From: Ignavibacteria bacterium
GTDB taxonomy: Bacteria > Bacteroidota > Ignavibacteria > Tepidaquicellales > Tepidaquicellaceae
Direction: 5' to 3'
Assembly: GCA_041649015.1 (NCBI GenBank)
Contig: JBAZNU010000007.1
Span: 1-64,000, forward strand
Length of the DNA stretch: 64,000 nt
Shown one piece after another: positions 18,966-28,234 of the stretch. The stretch's first letter is position 1, and each line of letters starts with the position of its first letter. The position numbers were made by a program, and so were the translations under genes. The notes below the pieces were generated by a model. The model searched no databases. It worked only from the letters and a program-made list of their open reading frames with translations, and had not been told where the DNA came from.

Positions 18966-20729
18966 CTATAATTTCTTCGTTAAAATATATGCTCTCAGGT
19001 ATGTTACTTTAATTCCGTTTTCTTCGCGGTTAAAATCAATCCCCGTCACTATAATCCTAACGTGCATATCCTTAAAGTAATTATTCATCGTCATACTCTG
19101 AAGCGGAGGACGCTCCGAATGTAATGAGTCTGTGATGTACTTTATCGGAAATTTAATCGTATCGGTATTATTATAAACAATTATGTCATTATTTTCAAAA
19201 TCATAATAAGATTTTATCGCAGACAAAGAATCTTTCTTCTGGCTTTCAAATAGACTAAATCTATCAAATCCCTGTACATTTATCTCGCTCGCCCCCGTTG
19301 TTCTTGCGGAAACAAATCTCTTCTTTATTAAATTATTTACATTATCGGTTTTCAAACCCATCATCTGCATTATTTGTTCTGTTTTATTATGATAAACTGC
19401 CTCAGTGACTTTCTTGTAATCCTCAAGCGAATCAAGATTCTCAGTAAACCACGGTTGGATTTCATTAATCTTATTCCGTTCGAGTAAAAAGCTCATTATT
19501 GAATTAACGTCCTGAATCTCTTCCTGTTGTATATCTTTCGTTGCAGGAATAATTCTTTCGTTAACAAGGATTGAATTTTTGTTCAGAATTTCTTCAAGCC
19601 TGCTAATCTGACTGTTTAACGACATATTAAAAGCGCTCCAGGGTCCAACTGAAGTTAGAACCGCAATTATGGAAAGAGAAATAGGTATGTATTTTATATT
19701 CTTAAAATTTGTAATTATATAGTATATTGTCGTTACTGAAAGCCAGAAGGCAAGAACAAAAACATAATACCTCCTTTCAGTCATACCATAATCAGTAGTT
19801 CTTACTGATATCGCAAGAAATAACAATACAATCTGCGGAATTAAAGATATAAAGAAAATTCTCGAGAATATCTTTACCCACTTTATCTCTTTGCTTTTAA
19901 CAAGCGGATAAATCAGCAGGAGAGAGAATATTCCTGCTGTCGAAAATCCGATAACAAGATACGAAACCCATCCAACAGGCAGATTCCAGCTGAATATAAT
20001 CTTAAATAAATACAAGTATAGAATCAAAACATAAATTACAATAATCGGCAGCAATACGTATTGAGTAAAGATTTTGAGTCCTTTCGGAAAAGCTTCCGAC
20101 TTCATATCCTCCGGTTTTGGTATTCCCGAACAGAAAAACCATGTGTTGAATATTCCTACTATGAAGAATAAAAGTTGTCCGTATCTTTTCCCGTCTATAT
20201 TCATCTCAAAAAGTTTATCAAATGAAAGCAAAGCTATTGCCAAACCTCCATAAAGTACAAACGTGTAGAGTCCTGAAAGTATAAACCGCAGGAAAACTGT
20301 CTGATTAAAATTCCAGAAATCAAGTTGCGATTTGTCTTTTGTAAAAATGAACGGAGCAAATGAAACCAGCAAATGAAACGCTATTGATAATAGAATATAT
20401 CTTCCGATATCATAAAAATCCATTTGGTCTGAAAGAGTAAAGAAATAAACTAACAGAAAAGCAATAGGTATTAACTGTAACAAATATTTCTTTACTTTCT
20501 CAATGCCCGTGCTTTCTGCAATTAGTGAAAAGGCAATAAACAAAGGCAGCCCGAGAGAAAAAGTCATAACTAAATTCCACAAGAACTGTCCTTGATAATC
20601 AATTGGTGCAAAATCAATAATTCTTATTAACGTAAATGAACCAAGAATTGACATCAGTATGGCAATCGGAAATCTTGAAGCTGTTTCTTTTGCCTGACTT
20701 ATTAGAACATCAAGGGATGGTAATTTCAT
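18966..20729 (-). CDS. DUF4153 domain membrane protein
   Basis: A 587-residue protein whose first 385 residues contain roughly ten to twelve hydrophobic helices and the DUF4153-type blocks 'FPKGLKIFTQYVLLPI..IY..ILYLY' and 'LPVGWVSYLVIGFS..GI..LLL'. Residues of about 390-587 are soluble and polar, probably periplasmic or cytoplasmic. The biochemical role of DUF4153 proteins is not established. It lies 55 nt downstream of mnmE on the same strand and may be the last gene of a fecCD-mnmE-DUF4153 unit. Confidence 0.85.
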   Translation of the reverse strand: MKLPSLDVLISQAKETASRFPIAILMSILGSFTLIRIIDFAPIDYQGQFLWNLVMTFSLGLPLFIAFSLIAESTGIEKVKKYLLQLIPIAFLLVYFFTLSDQMDFYDIGRYILLSIAFHLLVSFAPFIFTKDKSQLDFWNFNQTVFLRFILSGLYTFVLYGGLAIALLSFDKLFEMNIDGKRYGQLLFFIVGIFNTWFFCSGIPKPEDMKSEAFPKGLKIFTQYVLLPIIVIYVLILYLYLFKIIFSWNLPVGWVSYLVIGFSTAGIFSLLLIYPLVKSKEIKWVKIFSRIFFISLIPQIVLLFLAISVRTTDYGMTERRYYVFVLAFWLSVTTIYYIITNFKNIKYIPISLSIIAVLTSVGPWSAFNMSLNSQISRLEEILNKNSILVNERIIPATKDIQQEEIQDVNSIMSFLLERNKINEIQPWFTENLDSLEDYKKVTEAVYHNKTEQIMQMMGLKTDNVNNLIKKRFVSARTTGASEINVQGFDRFSLFESQKKDSLSAIKSYYDFENNDIIVYNNTDTIKFPIKYITDSLHSERPPLQSMTMNNYFKDMHVRIIVTGIDFNREENGIKVTYLRAYILTKKL

Positions 20730-20784
20730 AGATTAATGTATGTTAATTAATAAAATTAATTACGGTATCGATATAAAGCGTAAT

Positions 20785-22164
20785 TTACTTACCTATGCAA
20801 AATTTTGAGAATACATAGGTTAATATGTCGTCATTTGTAACAGAACCTGTTATTTCACCGAGATGACTTAATGCATTCCTTAAATCAATTGATAAAAACT
20901 CACCTGACATTTTCTTTTCTATTGACTTAACCAAATTATCAAGAGATTCAATCGTTTTCTCAAGACATATTTTATGCCTTATGTTTGTGATAACTATTAT
21001 CTCGGATTTAATACCTGATTCATTTTCCTTTATCATACGTACCATCTCTTTTTTAAGTTTCGATAATGATTCGTTATCGGAAATGGAAACAGCCACTGCT
21101 GTATCAGGTACGCTGTTCCCTGCTAAATCCTTTTTTGTGAATACAAGTAGCTTATTATTAGACTTTATTTGTTCGTTAAAAAATTTAACGGAATGCTCTC
21201 TTTCACTTTTACTGTTCGAGGAATCCACTAAATAAATAACAAGGTCAGCATCGTTAATTCTCGAAAAACTTCTTTTAATACCCTCGTGCTCAATAATATC
21301 AGCCGTCGAGCGCAATCCTGCAGTATCAGTAAGATTAAAAAGAATACCATCAATTATAAGATTTTCTTCCAGATAATCCCTCGTTGTCCCCGAAATTTCA
21401 CTCACAATAGCACGCTCAGTTTTGAGAAGAGAATTAAACAAAGACGATTTTCCGCTGTTTGGTTTACCAGCAATTACAACGTTAATTCCATCTCTTATTA
21501 CTTTCCCTTTAATGTAAGAGTTTACAATTTCTTTTAAGTCATTAATAATCCGAAGAGCCTTATTCTTTACTTCATCTTTTTGTGCAAATTCTAAATCTTC
21601 TTCCGCAAAATCAAGTTCAAGCTCAACAAGTGCTGTAACATTTATTAAATCTTCTCTTATTTGCTTAACGTATGCTGATAGAGAGCCTTCAAGTTGTTCT
21701 AAAGATGATTTATGAGCCTCTTCAGTTTTTGATTTGATTAGGTCTGCAACCGCTTCGGCTTGTGAAAGGTCTATTTTGCCATTAAGAAAAGCCCGTTTTG
21801 AAAACTCTCCGGGTTCTGCGTGCCTTGCTCCTTGCTTAATAATAAGACTCAGAATTTTTCGTGTTACAAAAACCCCTCCATGAGCGGAGATTTCTATGAC
21901 GTCCTCCCCCGTGTAAGAGTTTGGCGATTTAAATATTGAAACTAATACTTCGTCAATAAGTTTATTTTCATCAAAAAGATATCCGAAGTGAACAGTATGG
22001 GATTTTGTTTCCGAAATATTTAAAGCCTTAGACTTTTCCCTCGATTTTGAGAAAATATTTTGTACAATTTTGAACGAATCAGTTCCTGAAATTCTGATAA
22101 CAGAAATACCGCCTTCGCCTATCGGGGTCGAAATTGCGCATATTGTGTCATACAGGTTAATCAT
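20785..22164 (-). CDS. mnmE: tRNA uridine-5-carboxymethylaminomethyl modification GTPase MnmE
   Basis: MnmE, with MnmG, modifies the wobble uridine of certain tRNAs. The 459-residue protein has the N-terminal folate-binding domain (DTICAISTPIGEGGISVIRISG), helical domain, and an inserted G domain with G1 GKPNSGKS (233-240), G2 GTTRD (259-263) and G3 DTAG (280-283). The C-terminal catalytic Cys is in the expected CIGK ending (Cys457). The G4 motif, normally NKxD, reads TKKD. The start codon overlaps the stop of the upstream permease gene (TGATG), so the two are translationally coupled. MnmG is not in the window. Confidence 0.96.
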   Translation of the reverse strand: MINLYDTICAISTPIGEGGISVIRISGTDSFKIVQNIFSKSREKSKALNISETKSHTVHFGYLFDENKLIDEVLVSIFKSPNSYTGEDVIEISAHGGVFVTRKILSLIIKQGARHAEPGEFSKRAFLNGKIDLSQAEAVADLIKSKTEEAHKSSLEQLEGSLSAYVKQIREDLINVTALVELELDFAEEDLEFAQKDEVKNKALRIINDLKEIVNSYIKGKVIRDGINVVIAGKPNSGKSSLFNSLLKTERAIVSEISGTTRDYLEENLIIDGILFNLTDTAGLRSTADIIEHEGIKRSFSRINDADLVIYLVDSSNSKSEREHSVKFFNEQIKSNNKLLVFTKKDLAGNSVPDTAVAVSISDNESLSKLKKEMVRMIKENESGIKSEIIVITNIRHKICLEKTIESLDNLVKSIEKKMSGEFLSIDLRNALSHLGEITGSVTNDDILTYVFSKFCIGK

Positions 22165-23162
22165 CAGTTTATCCCTTTGTTTGTATTTTTAAAAATTAAC
22201 CAGATGAAAATGGGGGCTCCAATAAATGATGTTACTATTCCAACAGGAATCTCGGATGGTGATATAATTATCCTTGAGATTGTATCTGATATAAGGAGAA
22301 AAATGCCTCCTACTAAAATACTTCCCGGAATGGAGTACCGATGATCAGAGCCCAGAAGCAACTTGGAAATATTTGGTACTATCAACCCTACAAATGAAAT
22401 AATTCCTGCTATCGAAACTGCTGATGCTGCAAGGATCGAGGATAAAATGATTGAAGAATATTGAAGCCTTTTTGTGTTTAAACCCAATGATATGGACAGT
22501 TCATTTCCGAGCGAAAGAACGTTGTATTCTTTCGAGAATAAAACCGAGATTAAAAGTCCCGCAAAGATAATTGGAGAAGTTGAATAAAATTCAATCCATC
22601 CCTTTCCTGAAAGTCCTCCGCTCAGCCAATAAATTATGTACGTTAAAGATTTTCCGGAATAAATTAACAGGAAACCATTTATTGCAGATAGTAGAGCATT
22701 TATCGCAATTCCTGCCAGTATGATTTTATTAGAAGAAAGAAAATTTGTATATTTACCTTTGAGTCCTTTTGATATCTGAAAGATTAAAAGTGTTGTAAGT
22801 ATTGCTGATAAAAAAGATACAGGAGTTATTAAATAAAAAGTAGATGCGGATAATATAAAGAATAGTATTGCTCCTAAGCCCGCACCCGCAGAAATACCAA
22901 GCAGCCCGGGTTCAGCAAGATTGTTTCTTAATAAAGACTGTAAAACAATGCCCGAACAGCTGAGAGATGCGCCGACAAAGAATGCATTCAGTGTCCTTGG
23001 AATTCGTATATTATACAGAATATTTTTGAGCGTTTCTGCTTCATCCGGTTCCGAAAAGAGTATTCCTGGATTAACATATACGCTTCCCACTGAAATTGAT
23101 ACAATAAAAGATATAATCAACAGGAAAAATAATATAAACAATATCTTTAAATTACGGTTCAA
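22164..23162 (-). CDS. FecCD-family ABC transporter permease (iron-siderophore/cobalamin type)
   Basis: A 332-residue polytopic protein with about nine to ten helices and the family's marks: 'IRIPRTLNAFFVGASLSCSGIVLQSLLRNNLAEPGLLGISAGAGLGA' in the first half and 'SFVGLIVPNISKLLLGSDHR' followed by 'SEIPVGIVTSFIGAPIFIWL' at the end. These permeases move ferric siderophores, haem or B12 together with an ATPase and a binding protein. Neither partner is next to it here; it is coupled to mnmE instead. It is transcribed divergently from the histidine kinase gene. Substrate cannot be told. Confidence 0.9.
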   Translation of the reverse strand: MNRNLKILFILFFLLIISFIVSISVGSVYVNPGILFSEPDEAETLKNILYNIRIPRTLNAFFVGASLSCSGIVLQSLLRNNLAEPGLLGISAGAGLGAILFFILSASTFYLITPVSFLSAILTTLLIFQISKGLKGKYTNFLSSNKIILAGIAINALLSAINGFLLIYSGKSLTYIIYWLSGGLSGKGWIEFYSTSPIIFAGLLISVLFSKEYNVLSLGNELSISLGLNTKRLQYSSIILSSILAASAVSIAGIISFVGLIVPNISKLLLGSDHRYSIPGSILVGGIFLLISDTISRIIISPSEIPVGIVTSFIGAPIFIWLIFKNTNKGIN

Positions 23163-23213
23163 ATTGTGATATATTTAGATATTTTTGTTAAAAATAAGTA
23201 TATCTATATTAAT

Positions 23214-23222
23214 AAAGGAGAG
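23214..23222 (+). promoter_or_regulatory. Ribosome binding site of the histidine kinase gene
   Basis: AAAGGAGAG lies 11 nt before the ATG at 23234. It supports that start and stands out because most genes in this window lack a recognisable Shine-Dalgarno sequence. Confidence 0.55.
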
Positions 23223-23233
23223 CATAATTAGTA

Positions 23234-24439
23234 ATGTATAAATTAGGTTCGTTTAAATTAAAAATAGTACTTGTATTAAGTGCGGTTATTATTGCCCTTG
23301 GTATTTTATATTATACTCAGCTTCTTGTTGAGAGAATACAGAAAAGAGAAGCAATGATTGCCGGACTTTATGCAAAATCTCTGGAATACATAGCTAACGA
23401 CCAAAGCTCCACTGGAGAATATGGTTTTATTTTTAATGAGATTATTACTCAGATTGATTTCCCTATTATTGCAACTGACAGGGAATATAAAGTTGTCAAC
23501 TTTTATAAAAATATAGATATAGACACAACTTTACCGAAAAAGCAAATTCAACAAATTCTGCTTAGTCAGGCAGATGACATGAAAAACAAGGACGCTCCGA
23601 TTAAAGTTACTTACAGGGATTCTGTTGTCTTAAACTACGTTAATTACGGTGAATCAACTCTGATTACGGAATTAAAACTATTGCCGTTCTACGAGTTTTT
23701 AATAGGTGGACTATTCATACTACTGGGATATTTCGGATTTTCTTACGTTAAAAAACATGAGCAAAGCAGTATTTGGGTTGGACTTTCGAAAGAAACAGCT
23801 CATCAGTTAGGTACACCTATCTCATCATTGATGGGCTGGGTTGAGCTGTTGAAGAATACAAAACCGGAGTCGGAGGAATTTAAGAAGATAATAGATGAAA
23901 CAGAAAGCGATGTCGAGAAGCTCAACAAGATAGCATCAAGATTTTCAAAAATCGGTTCTCAACCGAAACTTGAGAAAGAAAATATATCAGAGTTAATAAA
24001 AGATGTATGTAAATATTTCGAGAAGAGAATACCAAGGCTTCATGGTGCTGATGGTACCGTCTCAAAAAAGGTTAATATAGAACTAAACATTTCATCTGAG
24101 ATATACATTAGTCTTAATAGGGATTTGTTTGAATGGGTTATTGAGAACCTGCTAAAAAATGCTCTGGATGCTATGGATAAAGAACACGGACTAATTAAGT
24201 TCGACCTTCGGGAAAAGGATAATGATGTTATTATAGATATCAGCGATAATGGAAAGGGTATTGATAAAAAATTCAAAAAGGATATTTTCCGACCCGGATA
24301 TTCTACAAAAAGAAGAGGATGGGGTTTGGGTCTTAGTCTATCCAAGAGGATTGTCGATGATTATCATCAGGGGAAACTTGTATTACTGGATTCTGTTATT
24401 GAAAAAGGAACAACTTTTAGAATTAAGCTGAATAAATAG
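23234..24439 (+). CDS. Membrane sensor histidine kinase
   Basis: A 401-residue kinase with two membrane helices (about residues 8-27 and 153-172) enclosing a periplasmic sensor region of about 125 residues. The H-box is ETAHQLGTPISSLMGW with phospho-acceptor His190; then come the N-box ENLLKNALDAM, G1 box DNGKGI and G2 box GWGLGLSL. No receiver domain or partner response-regulator gene is adjacent, so it is an orphan. It heads a co-directional run of envelope genes and starts 71 nt from the divergent permease gene. Signal sensed is unknown. Confidence 0.92.
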   Translation: MYKLGSFKLKIVLVLSAVIIALGILYYTQLLVERIQKREAMIAGLYAKSLEYIANDQSSTGEYGFIFNEIITQIDFPIIATDREYKVVNFYKNIDIDTTLPKKQIQQILLSQADDMKNKDAPIKVTYRDSVVLNYVNYGESTLITELKLLPFYEFLIGGLFILLGYFGFSYVKKHEQSSIWVGLSKETAHQLGTPISSLMGWVELLKNTKPESEEFKKIIDETESDVEKLNKIASRFSKIGSQPKLEKENISELIKDVCKYFEKRIPRLHGADGTVSKKVNIELNISSEIYISLNRDLFEWVIENLLKNALDAMDKEHGLIKFDLREKDNDVIIDISDNGKGIDKKFKKDIFRPGYSTKRRGWGLGLSLSKRIVDDYHQGKLVLLDSVIEKGTTFRIKLNK

Positions 24440-24454
24440 CTAAAACAGATTCAT

Positions 24455-26728
24455 TTGAATAAGGCTATAAGGCATATATACAGTATTATTATTGAAAGAG
24501 AATATCTGATTCTGGCAATTTTAATTATAATAAAACTTGCATTTCAGATATTGATAGTAAATTCCGGTTATAAATGGTTATCATCTGATGATTACTGCAG
24601 AACTGTAAAATCTTTTGAATGGATTGAAAACCCAATAATTAACTCAGGTGTTTGGCTGACTCCTCATTTCTGGATAAACGGAATTGTTATGCTTTTTGTG
24701 AAAGACTTGTTTCTTGCTGCTACATTGACAAATGTAATTTTCTCATCTGCAACAGTAAATTATTTTTATAAAATATCTTTGTTTGTATTCGATAAAAAAA
24801 CGGCAATTTTATCAACTCTGATTTTTACACTATTTCCATTTCAGGTATGGTTAAGCCTTTCAGGATTGCCCGAATCCATACATTTTTTCTTTATTATTGC
24901 CGGGATTTATTACGCACTGATGTACAAAAAGAATAATGGCAGATTAAAAGATTTAATTCTTGCATCGATTATGTTCATGTTTGGAAATATGTTTAGGTAT
25001 GAGGGCTGGTTGTTTAGCATAGTGTTCGTTATTTATGTGTTCTACATTGAAATTGTGATGAAGAAAAATGAACGAAAATATTATGTTCCTTTAATAATCT
25101 CTGTTTCTTCACTTTCAACAATTGTATGGTGGTTAATTCAAAATTATGTTGATTACGGGAGCTTTACTTATTTTGCCTCTGAAACAAATAAAATATTCGA
25201 GGATTATGGAGGTATAAAAGTACTTCAGAAATTCATACAATATCCGATTTTTATTTTTTACATTGCGCCCATCACCTCTTTTTTTGCCATCAAAATCTCC
25301 TATGAATGTATCCGGGGATTCATTAAGAAGAAAGATAATATATCCCTGCTTAGTATTCTTGCATTTTTTAATATTGCACAACTTGTACTTTTGATGTTGC
25401 AGGGTTTATTAGGTACAGGCGGAACAAATATGATATCCCGGTACATAGTTATTAACGCTATGCTTTTTATTCCCATGGCAGTTTGGCAGATTTTTAGCTT
25501 TAGAAAATGGATCGCAGCAACATTGTTAACATTGATAATTGCAGGTAATATAGTATGGAGTTTTAACTATCCAAATCCTTTCAGAGAGGATACATACGAA
25601 GCCGGAAGATTAATACGCGACCGAATTGAAAAGAATTATATCAGGAATGAGGAAAGCGTTTATTTTGAAGAGATTGAAGGTTATTATGATGTATTTGCAG
25701 TACAGACAATTTCTAACCACCCTTCCAAATTTATATTTGGGAATTTCCCTGTCTTGAAAAATGAAGAGAGTAAGAAAAGCAAAAAAAGCAGATTATCAAA
25801 TGAAGAAATTAACATTCTCGACATAAAATCATATCTTGAGAAAAATAAGATATCACTTGCAATCGTTAAAAGTGACAGCTATGCCGACAAATTAAAGAAA
25901 CTTAACTTTAAGAACGAAGAAATCGGCGATTACAAAATATTCTATATAAGAAACCTTGAATCAAATATTAATGACTCAAGCATTACCGTTCTAGCTGATA
26001 AAATAATTGACCTCAAAAAATATCAGAACACTTTAAATTTTAACAAAACGATTGCAATAAAAGAAGTTGTTCTGGATAATACGAATTTTGGTTTTAATCC
26101 TCAGACAGTTTCAATAAAATGGGCATCAACCTCAAAAAATATTCTTGATAGTATAAACTACGATGACTATGAATTCAATAGATATAACTCTGTTATCGAA
26201 ATAAGGAGAGAAGACAATGACTCGCTTGTTTATACTGAAAGTAAAAGGATATTCTCTGAAAGAAATATCGAAGACCTGCTTGCATTCAACGAGGTAAAGA
26301 ATATAATCGTCATAAAACCATTTGCCCTGATTTATTACTCAAAAAAGTATGTATCATCGCCTTTTGAAAGCGGAGTCTATAATCTTTCACTAAAGGTTTA
26401 CGATGCAAAAAGGAAGAGACCACTAATTCTTTACAAAGGTGATAGTCTGTTTAAACCAGAAATAAAACTGAGTGATACTTCAAAAACTTCTATTACTGAT
26501 AGTATCAAATTCCGTCAGAAGAATACTGATACTCAAAAAATTACATCTACTAATAATTATGTGATTGGCAACATTATTGCATTTTTCCCAAACACTAATC
26601 TGGATAAACTTGTCGGTACTGATGGTGCTGCATTTTACAGAATAATCACAAGAAACGGATTGCAGGTTTTCTTCTCTCAAAGACATCAGGCTGATCACTT
26701 CCTAAACTTTGTATTCAACTATTTCTAA
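24455..26728 (+). CDS. Polytopic GT-C-type glycosyltransferase-like membrane protein
   Basis: A 757-residue protein starting at TTG, 15 nt after the kinase stop; no closer ATG is in frame. The first 370 residues hold roughly nine to ten hydrophobic helices. The first extracytoplasmic loop carries an Asp pair, SSDDYCR (Asp45-Asp46), as in GT39/ArnT-like GT-C enzymes that use lipid-linked sugars; 'LSGLPES' and 'FRYEGW' also fit that group. Residues 380-757 are soluble, charged and unassigned. The neighbours are heptose activation genes, so envelope glycan transfer is plausible. Donor and acceptor are unknown. Confidence 0.7.
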   Translation: MNKAIRHIYSIIIEREYLILAILIIIKLAFQILIVNSGYKWLSSDDYCRTVKSFEWIENPIINSGVWLTPHFWINGIVMLFVKDLFLAATLTNVIFSSATVNYFYKISLFVFDKKTAILSTLIFTLFPFQVWLSLSGLPESIHFFFIIAGIYYALMYKKNNGRLKDLILASIMFMFGNMFRYEGWLFSIVFVIYVFYIEIVMKKNERKYYVPLIISVSSLSTIVWWLIQNYVDYGSFTYFASETNKIFEDYGGIKVLQKFIQYPIFIFYIAPITSFFAIKISYECIRGFIKKKDNISLLSILAFFNIAQLVLLMLQGLLGTGGTNMISRYIVINAMLFIPMAVWQIFSFRKWIAATLLTLIIAGNIVWSFNYPNPFREDTYEAGRLIRDRIEKNYIRNEESVYFEEIEGYYDVFAVQTISNHPSKFIFGNFPVLKNEESKKSKKSRLSNEEINILDIKSYLEKNKISLAIVKSDSYADKLKKLNFKNEEIGDYKIFYIRNLESNINDSSITVLADKIIDLKKYQNTLNFNKTIAIKEVVLDNTNFGFNPQTVSIKWASTSKNILDSINYDDYEFNRYNSVIEIRREDNDSLVYTESKRIFSERNIEDLLAFNEVKNIIVIKPFALIYYSKKYVSSPFESGVYNLSLKVYDAKRKRPLILYKGDSLFKPEIKLSDTSKTSITDSIKFRQKNTDTQKITSTNNYVIGNIIAFFPNTNLDKLVGTDGAAFYRIITRNGLQVFFSQRHQADHFLNFVFNYF

Positions 26729-26775
26729 TCTTCAATATACATTGAAAAACCTTTATTTTAGCCTTATTTTAATAA

Positions 26776-27774
26776 ATGAACAAAAAATATATCAAGAAAC
26801 TATTCGAAAATGCTGAGAACAGCAAGATTTGCATTATCGGTGATGTTATGCTGGACAGATACATGTTCGGAGATGTAAACAGGATTTCGCCGGAAGCCCC
26901 TGTACAGGTTTTTGACCTTAAAAAGGTTGAAAATAAACTTGGCGGTTCATCTAACGTGTGTTTAAACGTAAAATCTCTTGGAGCAAATCCATATCTTATT
27001 GGTGTTATAGGTGATGATGAAATGGGTGATTTGCTAAGAAGTACTATGTTGGAGTCCGGGCAAAATACCGATGGTCTTATTGTAGATAACAAAAGACCCA
27101 CAACGTGTAAAACAAGAGTTATATCCGATTCACATCATTTGATAAGAATTGATAGTGAATCAAAAGATGATATTGATAAAAAAACTGAGACAAGAATCAT
27201 TGATAAAATGAATTCAGTCATTGAAGAAATAGACCTTATTATTCTTCAGGATTACAATAAAGGTGTTCTTACAAAATCTGTTATTAAGAGGATTATCGAT
27301 ACAGCTAACATCAAGGGGAAGAGAGTTCTTGTTGATCCTAAGTTTGAAAATTTTTTTGAGTTTAAAAAATCTTTTATTTTTAAACCTAATAGGAAAGAAA
27401 TTGAAGATGCATTCGGAAGAAAGTCAAAGTCGCCGGAAGATCTTGACGATATGGTCATTTCGCTACTTGACAGATTAAGTTGCGAGAATGTTGTTTTAAC
27501 TCTTGGTGAGCACGGAATGAGAATTTATCAGAAGAAAAAAGGGAAAGTAACTATAGATTCGATTAAAACAAGAGCTAGAAAGGTTGCTGACGTTTCAGGA
27601 GCGGGGGATACTGTAATTTCAACCATTGCATTTTGTCTTGCGGGTGGGGCTGAAGTACATGAATCTGTGTATATTTCAAATATTGCAGCGGGAATAGTTG
27701 TAGAGGAAGTAGGTATTGTTCCTATACAAAAAGAAAATCTGCTAAACCTTCTAATATCAGAATTCAAAAACTAA
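26776..27774 (+). CDS. rfaE1: D-glycero-beta-D-manno-heptose-7-phosphate kinase
   Basis: A PfkB-fold kinase of 332 residues making heptose 1,7-bisphosphate for ADP-heptose, the precursor of LPS inner core and some S-layer or surface glycans. Evidence: N-terminal 'GDVMLDRYMFGDVNRISPEAPV', 'KLGGSSNVCLNV', 'KPNRKEIE' and the ATP/catalytic motif DVSGAGDT with Asp278. In enterobacteria this domain is fused to the adenylyltransferase (HldE); here the two are separate genes only 1 nt apart. Confidence 0.95.
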   Translation: MNKKYIKKLFENAENSKICIIGDVMLDRYMFGDVNRISPEAPVQVFDLKKVENKLGGSSNVCLNVKSLGANPYLIGVIGDDEMGDLLRSTMLESGQNTDGLIVDNKRPTTCKTRVISDSHHLIRIDSESKDDIDKKTETRIIDKMNSVIEEIDLIILQDYNKGVLTKSVIKRIIDTANIKGKRVLVDPKFENFFEFKKSFIFKPNRKEIEDAFGRKSKSPEDLDDMVISLLDRLSCENVVLTLGEHGMRIYQKKKGKVTIDSIKTRARKVADVSGAGDTVISTIAFCLAGGAEVHESVYISNIAAGIVVEEVGIVPIQKENLLNLLISEFKN

Positions 27775-27775
27775 A

Positions 27776-28228
27776 ATGATTTTCACGTTAAAAGATTATT
27801 TAGTAATAAGAGAAAGTATAAATGATTTGGTCTTTACAAATGGTTGTTTTGATATTATTCACAGGGGACATGTTGAATACTTAAATCAGGCCAAATCACT
27901 CGGAAAATATTTGTTAGTAGGCCTGAATTCAGATGAATCTGTTAGAAAGATTAAAGGTGAAGGAAGACCGATAAACATTGAAGCAGACAGAGCATTTGTA
28001 CTGAGTAATATAAAATGTGTTGATGCTGTAATAGTATTCAATGAAGATACACCTTATAATCTAATTAAAGCAGTAAGACCTGACATTCTTGTTAAAGGAG
28101 GAGACTGGAAAGAAAATATGATTGTTGGTTCAGACGTAGTTAAAAATTACGGAGGTAAGGTTTACAGTTTGAAATATGTTGATTCCTATTCAACATCAAA
28201 CATTATTGATAAGATACGGAAAGATTGA
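27776..28228 (+). CDS. rfaE2: D-glycero-beta-D-manno-heptose 1-phosphate adenylyltransferase
   Basis: A 150-residue nucleotidyltransferase that attaches AMP to heptose 1-phosphate. It shows the cytidylyltransferase-like start FTNGCFDIIHRGHVEYL with the HxGH motif at 29-32, 'GLNSDESVRKIKGEGRP' and the ending 'SYSTSNIIDKI'. Size matches a stand-alone HldC-type enzyme. It begins 1 nt after rfaE1 and is followed after 6 nt by tamB, so the cluster is tightly packed. Confidence 0.95.
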   Translation: MIFTLKDYLVIRESINDLVFTNGCFDIIHRGHVEYLNQAKSLGKYLLVGLNSDESVRKIKGEGRPINIEADRAFVLSNIKCVDAVIVFNEDTPYNLIKAVRPDILVKGGDWKENMIVGSDVVKNYGGKVYSLKYVDSYSTSNIIDKIRKD

Positions 28229-28234
28229 GTAAAA

